From Chloroflexota bacterium (lineage in GTDB: Bacteria > Chloroflexota > UBA6077 > JACCZL01), in assembly GCA_020845495.1 (NCBI GenBank), contig JADLFM010000156.1, positions 1-22,735 on the forward strand: DNA of 22,735 nt. Direction: 5' to 3'. The notes below the pieces were generated by a model. That model saw only the letters and a list, made by a program, of their open reading frames with translations, did no database searches and was not told the DNA's origin. The number at the start of each line of letters is the position of its first letter. Within the stretch, counting starts at the first letter, position 1. Positions 1 to 6,860 of the stretch are shown in pieces. Made by a program: the position numbers and the translations under genes.

Positions 1-521
1 ACCGCAGGGCTCCATTTCGGCCGGCAACAGCGGCCGACGACCAGCGGGCATTCTGCGGTCGCTGTAGGGACCGTCGCCAGTTGACGAACGCCCGGACCAT
101 CACGTTCGCGAACGGCAGGACGGCGATTGCCGGTCAGTGCGTAGCATGCGGCTGTTCGACGTCGCGGATCACCCGGTCGCCAACTTCAGGCGTCGGCCAG
201 AGTGGGTAGCTGCCCGCATGGACACACTACGCCGTGGGCCGGGTGGGATGTGAGAAGAGTCTGGCACTTGACAACCATTGGCCCGGAACCCGGCGTCGGG
301 ACCACGCTCCGACACCATGACCACCGACGCCTCGACGATCCCACGTGGACGACGCGGTTCACCATCAGGGAGAGCGGCCTGCGACTGGGTCGTCTCGCCG
401 GGTTTTGGCATCACTGGGGATGATCACGCCAGCCGCCCTTTCGCCGCGCCGCCATCTCTGCTGATGACGAGATGGCCGCCAACAGTCGAACCTAGACCGA
501 CCGGTGACTTTCCCGTCAAGC
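1..521. other. Gene-free left edge
   Basis: I see no recognisable gene here. Small open frames on both strands (for example 169-414 minus and 202-423 plus) overlap one another, have low-complexity Arg/Pro/Gly-rich translations typical of GC-rich noncoding DNA, and match no family I know. No CRISPR-like repeat, tRNA or strong hairpin is apparent. This DNA lies downstream of the leftward toxin gene that ends at 522. It may hold remnants of older mobile DNA, but nothing specific supports that. Confidence 0.5.
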
Positions 522-1001
522 TTACTGCCGAGCCTGAGCTACAGTGAGCCGAATGATCCGTTCGCTCAGCCAGAAATCGGCGGCGGCCATGCGGCGCAGC
601 AAGGGTTCAACCTCGTCGATGGCGATGAACCCGGCCCTGACGGCATCTACGACCACGCGGGTGGTGCCGAAGACCGCAACACCGTGGACCTGGGCGACCC
701 GGTGTCCTCGTCGTTCATCGACAACGAGGCGCATCCCGAGCTCGATGGCGACGACGATGGCCTCCGATTCCCCAAGGTCGAGTCTCTCGACATGACGGAG
801 TTGTTCGACCATCGCGGAGTCACGCGGAGGGCGTATGCCAATCCAGGACGCTCCATCGATGGTAGCCGCCCTCACACCCTGCCTCATCGCATCATCCCGC
901 ACGGCCGGTGGGATCAGGATCCGGTGGTAGAGTGCCGGAAACAGCTGGAGATGACCGACACGGGAGAGGCTGACGAGCGGACTCGCATCCGAGACGATCA
1001 A
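522..1001 (-). CDS. DUF3368 / PIN-domain toxin of a type II toxin-antitoxin pair
   Basis: The 159-aa product matches the DUF3368 branch of PIN-domain proteins. PIN toxins are Mg-dependent RNases held inactive by a partner antitoxin. The N-terminus reads L-I-V-S-D-A-S-P-L, giving the first PIN aspartate. An LDLGESEAI segment in the middle supplies the conserved Glu, and VVDERRG supplies a later acidic cluster. The tail ends with the family-typical ISERLIR-like pattern (LSERIIRL). The open frame extends upstream to 1343, but that extension overlaps the antitoxin entirely. I place the start at a TTG (999-1001) that overlaps the antitoxin stop as TTGA, implying translational coupling. The family length of about 160 aa fits this start. 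The functional assignment comes from motif recognition and gene order; activity is not shown. Confidence 0.8.
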   Translation of the reverse strand: MIVSDASPLVSLSRVGHLQLFPALYHRILIPPAVRDDAMRQGVRAATIDGASWIGIRPPRDSAMVEQLRHVERLDLGESEAIVVAIELGMRLVVDERRGHRVAQVHGVAVFGTTRVVVDAVRAGFIAIDEVEPLLRRMAAADFWLSERIIRLTVAQARQ

Positions 1002-1309
1002 CGGGTCGGTGGTTGATTCTCCGGTGCTGCCGCCTCGAACTGCTGGAGGAACTCTTCCTCGGACAGATCGATGTACGGCACCTCGTGCTTGGCCAGCAAT
1101 GCCAGGAAGTCGCTCTTCGTCACCCTGAGCTGCTCGGCCGCCCATCCGCTCGACACTTCGCCTTGCCGAAACAACTCGACGAAGGCCAACTCCGCGAGGT
1201 GTCGCGCCGCTTCCTGGGCTGTTGGACCCAGGAGGCTGACGACGCTCTCCGGGAGCTCGACCACCAGGGAGCTCCTCTTCGACCGCGCCGATACAGGTGA
1301 ACTGCTCAT
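998..1309 (-). CDS. UPF0175 family antitoxin
   Basis: This 103-aa protein (108 aa if the upstream ATG at 1324 is used) resembles UPF0175 proteins, which commonly pair with DUF3368 PIN toxins. Visible signatures are the helical segment AFVELFRQGEVSSGWAAEQL, a helix-turn-helix-like stretch around SDFLALLAKHEVPY, and the C-terminal DLSEEEFLQQF motif. It would bind and neutralise the downstream PIN toxin and probably repress its own promoter, as is usual for such pairs. Its stop overlaps the toxin start by two bases. Neither candidate start has a clear ribosome binding site. A TACACT -10-like hexamer lies about seven bases before the inner ATG, which could give a leaderless transcript, so I prefer 1309. 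The start is uncertain; the family call is fairly secure. Confidence 0.78.
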   Translation of the reverse strand: MSSSPVSARSKRSSLVVELPESVVSLLGPTAQEAARHLAELAFVELFRQGEVSSGWAAEQLRVTKSDFLALLAKHEVPYIDLSEEEFLQQFEAAAPENQPPTR

Positions 1310-1833
1310 GCCCAAAGTGTACATGCCGCAGCAATGCTTTCACACGGGCAGTTGTAGCGGCCTTGAATGGATCGCCGCAACTGCCCAGGGACTACTCAAT
1401 TGCGTAGAATGGTTCCCATGGGGCAGAGGGCTCGATCCGCAGCAGGGATACTAAAAGAGGGACTACTCGATACGTGCCAACTCACGCCCTCTGCCCCACG
1501 CTCACGACTGGCCGCTGCGACGGTGGTGAGCACTGGTGTCGCGATGCAGATGTGACCATCTCCGCAACTGGTGTCGAACTTCGGGCTAGCAGCGTGGAAT
1601 ACGGATGGAGGCCAACGGACCAGGAGCGTGGCAGCATCACGCCGGATACTCCGTTCGGCTATGCGATCAATGAAGGGAGCCGGTGAGATGGACGGGCCCC
1701 CTGCTATCCAACGCGGCTCGCGGTGGGCCTTCGATCAGGTGTTCACGCGTTGAAGTAGTGACCACGCCAGCGCAGCCCAGGGTGACAGGCTCACGACTGC
1801 ATCACATGATCCGAAAAGCCTCCAACAGAACAC
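1310..1833. other. Intergenic region with short repeats only
   Basis: This is the gap between the divergent toxin-antitoxin pair and the CRISPR operon. I find no convincing gene; the open frames at 1474-1686 and 1571-1753 have no recognisable family. The region contains an 11-base direct repeat (AGGGACTACTC at 1387-1397 and 1458-1468) and a perfect 12-base inverted repeat (1420-1431 with 1486-1497). There is no repeat-spacer array here. Confidence 0.5.
1387..1497. repeat. Nested short direct and inverted repeats
   Basis: AGGGACTACTC occurs at 1387-1397 and again at 1458-1468, exactly 71 bases apart. Interleaved with it, GGGGCAGAGGGC (1420-1431) is the perfect reverse complement of GCCCTCTGCCCC (1486-1497), enclosing a 54-base loop. 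The two direct copies diverge within two or three bases of the 11-mer, so they are not complete CRISPR repeats even though 71 bases is a plausible repeat-plus-spacer period. A degenerate mobile-element end, a protein-binding region or chance are all possible. Confidence 0.4.
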
Positions 1834-1862
1834 TTGTTCTTGATGGCATAGCATCGTAAAAT
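1834..1862 (+). promoter_or_regulatory. Candidate sigma-70 promoter of the CRISPR operon
   Basis: TTGTTC (1834-1839) and TAAAAT (1857-1862) are separated by 17 bases. The -10 matches the consensus at five of six positions; the -35 matches only at its TTG. The site lies in a locally AT-richer patch about 90 bases upstream of the cas10d start and has the right orientation to drive the whole operon. Prediction is by eye only. Confidence 0.35.
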
Positions 1863-1952
1863 GGCGGCTACGCAAGCCGCACGCGCGGGAGTAGGTCAAC
1901 CGTCATACGATCCAGTTGAGATCACCCGGCACCTGTTTAGGAGTGCACTCAC

Positions 1953-4571
1953 GTGACTGACGATGGCCAGGATGCAGACTTGCTTCGCCGAGCGACGGCG
2001 TGGATGGTAGCTAGGGGATGGAAGCGGAAGCTAGCGAAGGAACGCGCGTGTCGGCAGAGCCTCCTTGAGCACGGGCTCAACGGACTGGATGTCATGTGCA
2101 GGCTGTTGCCGATCGTCTCGCGTCCGGCGCAGATGCATCTTACTGAGTCCGAGGGGCGCATCCTTCAGGTGGCGATCCTTGCTCATGACGTCGGCAAGGA
2201 GGTCGACGAGTTCCAGGAGTACCTGGCGGGCCGGCGCAGATCAGCATCACATATCGATCGTGAGCGCACACGTCAGGTAGTACCGGCTGTCTGCGAGGGG
2301 CTCGGCTTTGACGACCTGACCTCCGATGTGATGCTGGTGGTCGAGGACTGCATCAACGCACACCATCCGAGTCCAGCTAGCGTTCTGCGCGGCATCATGC
2401 ATGGGTCCAGTCGGTGGTGGATACTGGCACAGGTCGTGATGGCGGTCGATCATCTGTGCTCGGCGGCCGATCTGCACGCCGCGCGCGACGAGCTCAGCCG
2501 TGGCTTCCTGCGAACTGCGGTCCAGGCAAGCTATCACCAGGTCGTGATGCGGGGCGTTGCGACGACGTTGCTGCATCAGGCCGCGCAGGAAGCGTTCGTA
2601 TCGTCGGGCTGGACGCCTTTGCTGTGCTTCGCCAATGGGACGCTCTACGTGGCCGATGGCACATCGTCAGTTCAGGTGCCCTCTACAAACGACATCGAGG
2701 CACAGCTACAGCAGGAGATCGGAAGACTCCTCTCCGGACGCGATCTCCAGGGGATTATCGTTGGCAGTCCGATCGCCTCAATGTTGCCCAAGCCGGAGCT
2801 TGTCGATTTTGCGAAGGTCGACTCGTATCTGACGGTCGCGGGCACTCGAGTTCGTCGAGGTACCTTCGCGAAGAAGAAGGTTGATGACCGACGAAAAGTC
2901 GTCGCAACCTATCTCGACGCGAGCGGCCGGAGCGCAGAGTCGTTGACTGATGATCTGCTGTCCAGGGAGACTGCCCGGATCGACGCTGCGCAGCCTGAGA
3001 TGGTGATCTTCAAGCTGTTTAAGGCTCTGTCAAGTACGGCGATCATCGGAAAGGAAGCTTCGGACGAGGTGGCTGTGTCCTATGACGCGCTCTTCGGTCC
3101 TGAAGCCTGGTCGCAGCTGCAATCGACATCGACGCTGATGCCGGCGAAGGACATGGCGCGCACAGTCGATCGGTTCTGGCACCTTCCGGGGCATCGGTTC
3201 GGTATGGCTGCAGCCCAGATGGAGGAGGTGGAGCCAGAGCGGCGCACTCGGTTGCTAGTGGCGGCCCTGAGCGGCCTGGTGGCCCAGGCACGCGCGAAGA
3301 GTGCCACGCCGTCGCCTATTGAGGCCCTCGCGCAGCAGATGTCTCAGGCGTTCGTTGACGATCTCGTCACTCCGACCGTAGAAGGCGACCCGCGCGAAAG
3401 AGCGCAGGCTCAGGTCGAGACGTACAGCCGGTCGAAGGTGACTGCTGGAAAGCATGTGCGTAATGCTGTGTATCTCTGCCCGATGTGCTCTCGGACATTT
3501 GACCGGAGCGAGGGCGAGCCGGCCAGAGCCGACTTTCTGCCGAATCCGGAGTCACACACCAATCGCGCAGTGGCCCATGGACCGTTCGATCGGATCGTGA
3601 TCTGTAACGGCTGTCGCTACGAGCGCGTGCTGCTCCAGGTGCTTGTCGGGAAGACGCCCGCGCAGACGCTCGTGTTGTTGCCGCACATGAACATCGGCAG
3701 TGGTGCTGGTGCTCTACTGGTTCAACGGGTGCAGGAATTCGTCGATGCGACGAAAGCCACGATGACCGGCGCGTCGACAAGCCGCGTGACATTGGGGCTC
3801 ACCGGTTTGATGGCCGGCAAGCTCGGAGATGAGCTCCCGGATACGCTCTCACCCGAGGAGCTCGCGCGACTGATGACGTATCGCGTCTCCGAGGATACCC
3901 GGAAGCGCCACCTTCGCGAGCTTGTCAAGGCGATGCGCGAGGCGTACGACGATGATCTGGAACAGGTCAACGACCTCTGGGACACTACCTACCCGTCATG
4001 GAATGAGGCGGCTACATCGCTCATGAACAACGAGGTACGGGACTCAGCGGCTCGGGGCCTAAGACAAGAGGTGCTCAAACAGTTCCCAGCCCTCTACCAC
4101 GTCGGTGAGACGCCAAATCTCCTCCTCGTTCCTCTCCCACTCGCAATCGCGGCAGATGAGAAGGAGTCGGACGCCAATCGCGCCCTTCGCGAGCTCTACG
4201 TCCTTCTTCTCATTGGCCTGACCTTCGACGTGGCCGTCGTCGCCACGAGCGAGGGTGAGAGCGTCCATTGGACTGGAGGGGAGGGAGTCGCCCGAGCGCC
4301 TGCGGTTCCAGCCGTGCGAGCTCTGATCGGCGAGGAATGGGTGCAGTCGGAGAACGCGTCAGGCTGGGTTCGGAAAATTGGCGCGGCAGCCCAACTCGGC
4401 CCGGCCTGCGACTTCTCAAAGCGATCGGACTTACTCCAGGTGTTGACCGCGTCGCCGCCGGAGCGATTGCTTGCCCGCATCGAACAGGCCGGGGCCGAGC
4501 GCGTGGGCATGAAGCACATTCGGTTGATCGAGGCCGTCAAGGGGACTCTGGCCGAGGAGGTAGTGGGGTGA
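1953..4571 (+). CDS. cas10d: Type I-D CRISPR-associated protein Cas10d (Csc3), HD nuclease large subunit
   Basis: This 872-aa protein is the large subunit of the type I-D effector. In this subtype it also carries the HD nuclease that other type I systems fuse to Cas3. The N-terminal HD domain is visible: H40, H78-D79 in the AHDVGKE motif, and H137-H138 in NAHHPS. A zinc-ribbon-like pair of CxxC motifs sits in the middle (C509-PM-C512 and C551-NG-C554). I see no GGDD cyclase motif, as expected for Cas10d. The C-terminal ~180 residues are helix-rich and correspond to the part that in studied I-D systems yields the small subunit Cas11d by internal translation. The start is a GTG preceded by TAGGAG (1938-1943) with a 9-base spacer. 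It is the first gene of the operon, and its stop overlaps the next start. Its length is somewhat short for the family, and a separate small gene follows. Confidence 0.93.
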   Translation: MTDDGQDADLLRRATAWMVARGWKRKLAKERACRQSLLEHGLNGLDVMCRLLPIVSRPAQMHLTESEGRILQVAILAHDVGKEVDEFQEYLAGRRRSASHIDRERTRQVVPAVCEGLGFDDLTSDVMLVVEDCINAHHPSPASVLRGIMHGSSRWWILAQVVMAVDHLCSAADLHAARDELSRGFLRTAVQASYHQVVMRGVATTLLHQAAQEAFVSSGWTPLLCFANGTLYVADGTSSVQVPSTNDIEAQLQQEIGRLLSGRDLQGIIVGSPIASMLPKPELVDFAKVDSYLTVAGTRVRRGTFAKKKVDDRRKVVATYLDASGRSAESLTDDLLSRETARIDAAQPEMVIFKLFKALSSTAIIGKEASDEVAVSYDALFGPEAWSQLQSTSTLMPAKDMARTVDRFWHLPGHRFGMAAAQMEEVEPERRTRLLVAALSGLVAQARAKSATPSPIEALAQQMSQAFVDDLVTPTVEGDPRERAQAQVETYSRSKVTAGKHVRNAVYLCPMCSRTFDRSEGEPARADFLPNPESHTNRAVAHGPFDRIVICNGCRYERVLLQVLVGKTPAQTLVLLPHMNIGSGAGALLVQRVQEFVDATKATMTGASTSRVTLGLTGLMAGKLGDELPDTLSPEELARLMTYRVSEDTRKRHLRELVKAMREAYDDDLEQVNDLWDTTYPSWNEAATSLMNNEVRDSAARGLRQEVLKQFPALYHVGETPNLLLVPLPLAIAADEKESDANRALRELYVLLLIGLTFDVAVVATSEGESVHWTGGEGVARAPAVPAVRALIGEEWVQSENASGWVRKIGAAAQLGPACDFSKRSDLLQVLTASPPERLLARIEQAGAERVGMKHIRLIEAVKGTLAEEVVG

Positions 4572-5215
4572 GAAGGCCGATCAGTATTCAGGTACCGCGA
4601 TTCGACGTGGATACCGTACAGCCACAGATCGACGAGATTTGCGGTGCCTTTGATCGCTACCTCGGCATGTACCGTGGGCGTGGAAGTGCTTCAAAGCACG
4701 CCCTGATGGGGCCGGTCGGCAAGATCATCAGTGAGATCCAGCATGGTCGCACGGACCCGGCATCTCTAAAGGGCTATGCCCTCCATGTCCACGAGGCTGC
4801 AGAGCGTTTCCCCAGCCTGGATGCAGTCGTGGCGCTAGACTCTGGCATCGACCTTTTGGTCGAACTCATCGCGAGGCCGGATATTCCCCGGACCGCGCAC
4901 GACATCATTCTGGATCGCATCGACCACGGCGTGTACTACGCCCGCCGCAGGCACCAGATCGAGCAGCGCGAACAGTTCAACCAGGCGTTTCGCGACCACC
5001 TACGGCAGCAGTACGGCTCTTTGGAGAGGCTCTCGGCAGCCTGGAGCGAGCCGGTCACGACCTGGGACCGGGTCTACGCGTTCGGTGCGCAAAGTCAGAC
5101 GTATCGGCGGGCCACAGAAACGAGAAGGCGCGACATGGATGGCTTTCGCGAGCTATCGCGGCAGAGAGCTGACGCACCCGTGGACGATTTTGAGGACGAG
5201 GGGGTGGACGCATGA
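4568..5215 (+). CDS. Unrecognised CRISPR-operon protein between cas10d and csc2
   Basis: This 215-aa protein is not one I recognise among the standard I-D genes. The GTG start (4568) overlaps the cas10d stop as GTGA and has an excellent GAGGAGG site (4554-4560) seven bases upstream. Its own stop overlaps the csc2 start as ATGA. The gene is therefore firmly embedded in the operon. The sequence appears mostly helical and charged. It has a KHALMGPVGKIISEI segment near residues 40-55, a basic YYARRRHQIEQREQ stretch in the middle, and an acidic tail (DDFEDEGVDA). The part reading QYGSLERLSAAWSEP resembles a loop-helix seen in GH42-type beta-galactosidases, probably by chance. From position and predicted helicity it could be a freestanding small subunit (Cas11-like), a split-off C-terminal part of Cas10d, or a new accessory factor. 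All three are inference. The open frame extends upstream inside cas10d, but that extension is a shadow. Confidence 0.8.
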   Translation: MRRPISIQVPRFDVDTVQPQIDEICGAFDRYLGMYRGRGSASKHALMGPVGKIISEIQHGRTDPASLKGYALHVHEAAERFPSLDAVVALDSGIDLLVELIARPDIPRTAHDIILDRIDHGVYYARRRHQIEQREQFNQAFRDHLRQQYGSLERLSAAWSEPVTTWDRVYAFGAQSQTYRRATETRRRDMDGFRELSRQRADAPVDDFEDEGVDA

Positions 5216-6144
5216 GCCTCAAGCTGATCGCGCCGTATCTGATCCCTGCCCCAATGCCCTTGATCGGTGCCGAGACGATTCAGATCATCATCCTGCGCGA
5301 GGTGCTCGACTACACGGTCCTGCGAACCGAAGAGACACGTGAGCTCAACACGGTCTCGACGCCGCTTTCGATCGATGACGGCTCGCCGACAAAGCGCGTC
5401 GCCTTCCTGGGCACGAAGCAGAAAGCGCCGGAGTCGCGAGAACTGGAGCATCTACTTCGGACGGCCAACCGCGTTGCTGGCCGCACGGAGCCGGACTGCT
5501 ATCTGAAGGATCATCTCTGCCTGCGTTGTCCCCGCTGCGGTCTGTTCGGCGCGACCGCCGCGACATCGGGAAGCCAGGAGCGGGCAAATATCAAGCATCG
5601 GATCGAGTATTCGACGGCGTTCTCACTACTGCCCTTCGAGGATATTGCCGACGAGATCACGTTCAACGCCATCAACGACGACACCCAGATGACCGGGCAG
5701 GCGCTCGGCTCCCGACACGTCGTCCGGCCAGCAACGCTCTTTCCATCGATCGTCACCCTGAAGAGCGTGACCCGCTACGAGTTCGTGTTGACGGTCAAGA
5801 CGCTGCTCGCGTGCAAGTCCTATGGGGCTGAGTCGCGCACGCAGGGCGAGTGTCGGAACACGATCGTGGGCATCGTGGCCGGCTGGGAGGAGGTTCTGAC
5901 TCCCCTAGAGCTCACCCTCGAGCTCTACGATCCGGACGGTAGTGATCCGTCCGGCAAAGTCGCGCCACTTGTCAACGAGAAGTACAAGCCGCTCGCCGCC
6001 AATCGGGATCGGGTCACCGTGCTCACCGTCGATCAGGTGGAGGCGCTCGTCTCGGAGTGCAGCACCGAGAATCTCGACAAGGCGTTTCTCGACGCGGCGT
6101 ACAAGCACGTCACGGAGTATCGGCGAGAGCAAGGAGTCCGGTGA
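5212..6144 (+). CDS. csc2: Type I-D CRISPR-associated protein Csc2 (Cas7-type backbone)
   Basis: This 310-aa protein is the Cas7-family backbone subunit of the type I-D effector, polymerising along the crRNA spacer. Family-typical segments are present in order: a cysteine cluster CLRCPRCGLFGA from residue 103 (C103, C106, C109), IKHRIEYSTAFSL, EITFNAINDDTQMTGQAL, VTLKSVTRYEF, and YGAESRTQGECRN followed by a LELTLELYD strand. The start ATG overlaps the upstream stop as ATGA and has a GAGGGGG site (5198-5204). The stop overlaps the csc1 start by one base. The length agrees with Csc2 proteins I know. Confidence in family and subtype is high. Confidence 0.95.
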   Translation: MSLKLIAPYLIPAPMPLIGAETIQIIILREVLDYTVLRTEETRELNTVSTPLSIDDGSPTKRVAFLGTKQKAPESRELEHLLRTANRVAGRTEPDCYLKDHLCLRCPRCGLFGATAATSGSQERANIKHRIEYSTAFSLLPFEDIADEITFNAINDDTQMTGQALGSRHVVRPATLFPSIVTLKSVTRYEFVLTVKTLLACKSYGAESRTQGECRNTIVGIVAGWEEVLTPLELTLELYDPDGSDPSGKVAPLVNEKYKPLAANRDRVTVLTVDQVEALVSECSTENLDKAFLDAAYKHVTEYRREQGVR

Positions 6145-6860
6145 TGCCCGGCCCGCTCGACCTGAATGCCCAGGGGGTGCGGCTGTTCGCGGGGCGACTC
6201 TGGAATCACGACTTCCTCTGGTTCTCGTCGTACGAGATCAGCAAGGTGGCTTCGACCTTGCCATACCTGCACAACTATGCGCTGACCTATTCGATGTCGG
6301 ATTTCTCTTACGGCATCTCCCCTGGACCAGGACCACGGTACGATGACGACCTCGCTCGGATGCCGCTCTACTGCACGCCCGCCGAGGCCCAGGCGACGAC
6401 ACGAGTGCGCTTCACGCAGAACGCCCTCAACGATCTGACGGGCCGAACAGACGATGGCCCGAGTGGACGCAACACCCCGAACCTTGGCTGGCGTGTCGTC
6501 CTGGCTCCCGCGTGCGAGAGGAGTGAACCGCCATCAGGTACCGGGTTTCGGTTCTACTGCTTCACCTGGGGCATGACCGCGCCACGTGGCGTCGCACGAC
6601 TTGGCAAGAAGGGCTGCCCGGTGCGCATCACATGGGAGGAGCTTTCTCAGCCGACAGCCCGCTTCGCGGACGAGCCGACCGTTCCGAGTCACGTCGTCAA
6701 CCCGCTCGATGTGCGTGGTCGGCTCCTGGCGTACGAGCCGATCAGCCTGCCGCCCCACCTGCTCCTGCGCCGTGCCGAGCTTGTGGATGATTGGGTCGTG
6801 CGCGTAGGCGAGCACAGGGTCCACGTGCCGGCCCGCGTTGCGGCTCGGCTCCAGCCATGA
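6144..6860 (+). CDS. csc1: Type I-D CRISPR-associated protein Csc1 (Cas5-type)
   Basis: This 238-aa protein is the Cas5-like subunit that caps the 5' handle of crRNA in type I-D effectors. Recognisable Csc1 features are the LHNYALTYSMSDFSYG segment near residue 50, the RVRFTQNALND stretch, and the Gly/Arg/Lys-rich VARLGKKGCPVRI region resembling a glycine-rich RAMP loop. The start ATG shares its first base with the csc2 stop. AAGGAG (6131-6136) sits seven bases upstream, which rules out the longer open frame starting inside csc2. The stop overlaps the cas3 start as ATGA. Confidence 0.92.
   Translation: MPGPLDLNAQGVRLFAGRLWNHDFLWFSSYEISKVASTLPYLHNYALTYSMSDFSYGISPGPGPRYDDDLARMPLYCTPAEAQATTRVRFTQNALNDLTGRTDDGPSGRNTPNLGWRVVLAPACERSEPPSGTGFRFYCFTWGMTAPRGVARLGKKGCPVRITWEELSQPTARFADEPTVPSHVVNPLDVRGRLLAYEPISLPPHLLLRRAELVDDWVVRVGEHRVHVPARVAARLQP

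Noticed and set aside
504..1016. Plus-strand open frame of 170 codons
   Set aside because: It runs antisense across the PIN toxin gene, which has clear family motifs; the plus-strand translation resembles nothing and has no ribosome binding site.
1387..1468. Degenerate CRISPR array
   Set aside because: The 11-base identity does not extend to repeat length and there are only two copies; the 71-base period alone is not sufficient.
4268..4567. Upstream extension of the 215-aa gene inside cas10d
   Set aside because: The GTG at 4568 has an ideal ribosome binding site and stop-start overlap; the extension lies out of frame within conserved cas10d coding sequence.
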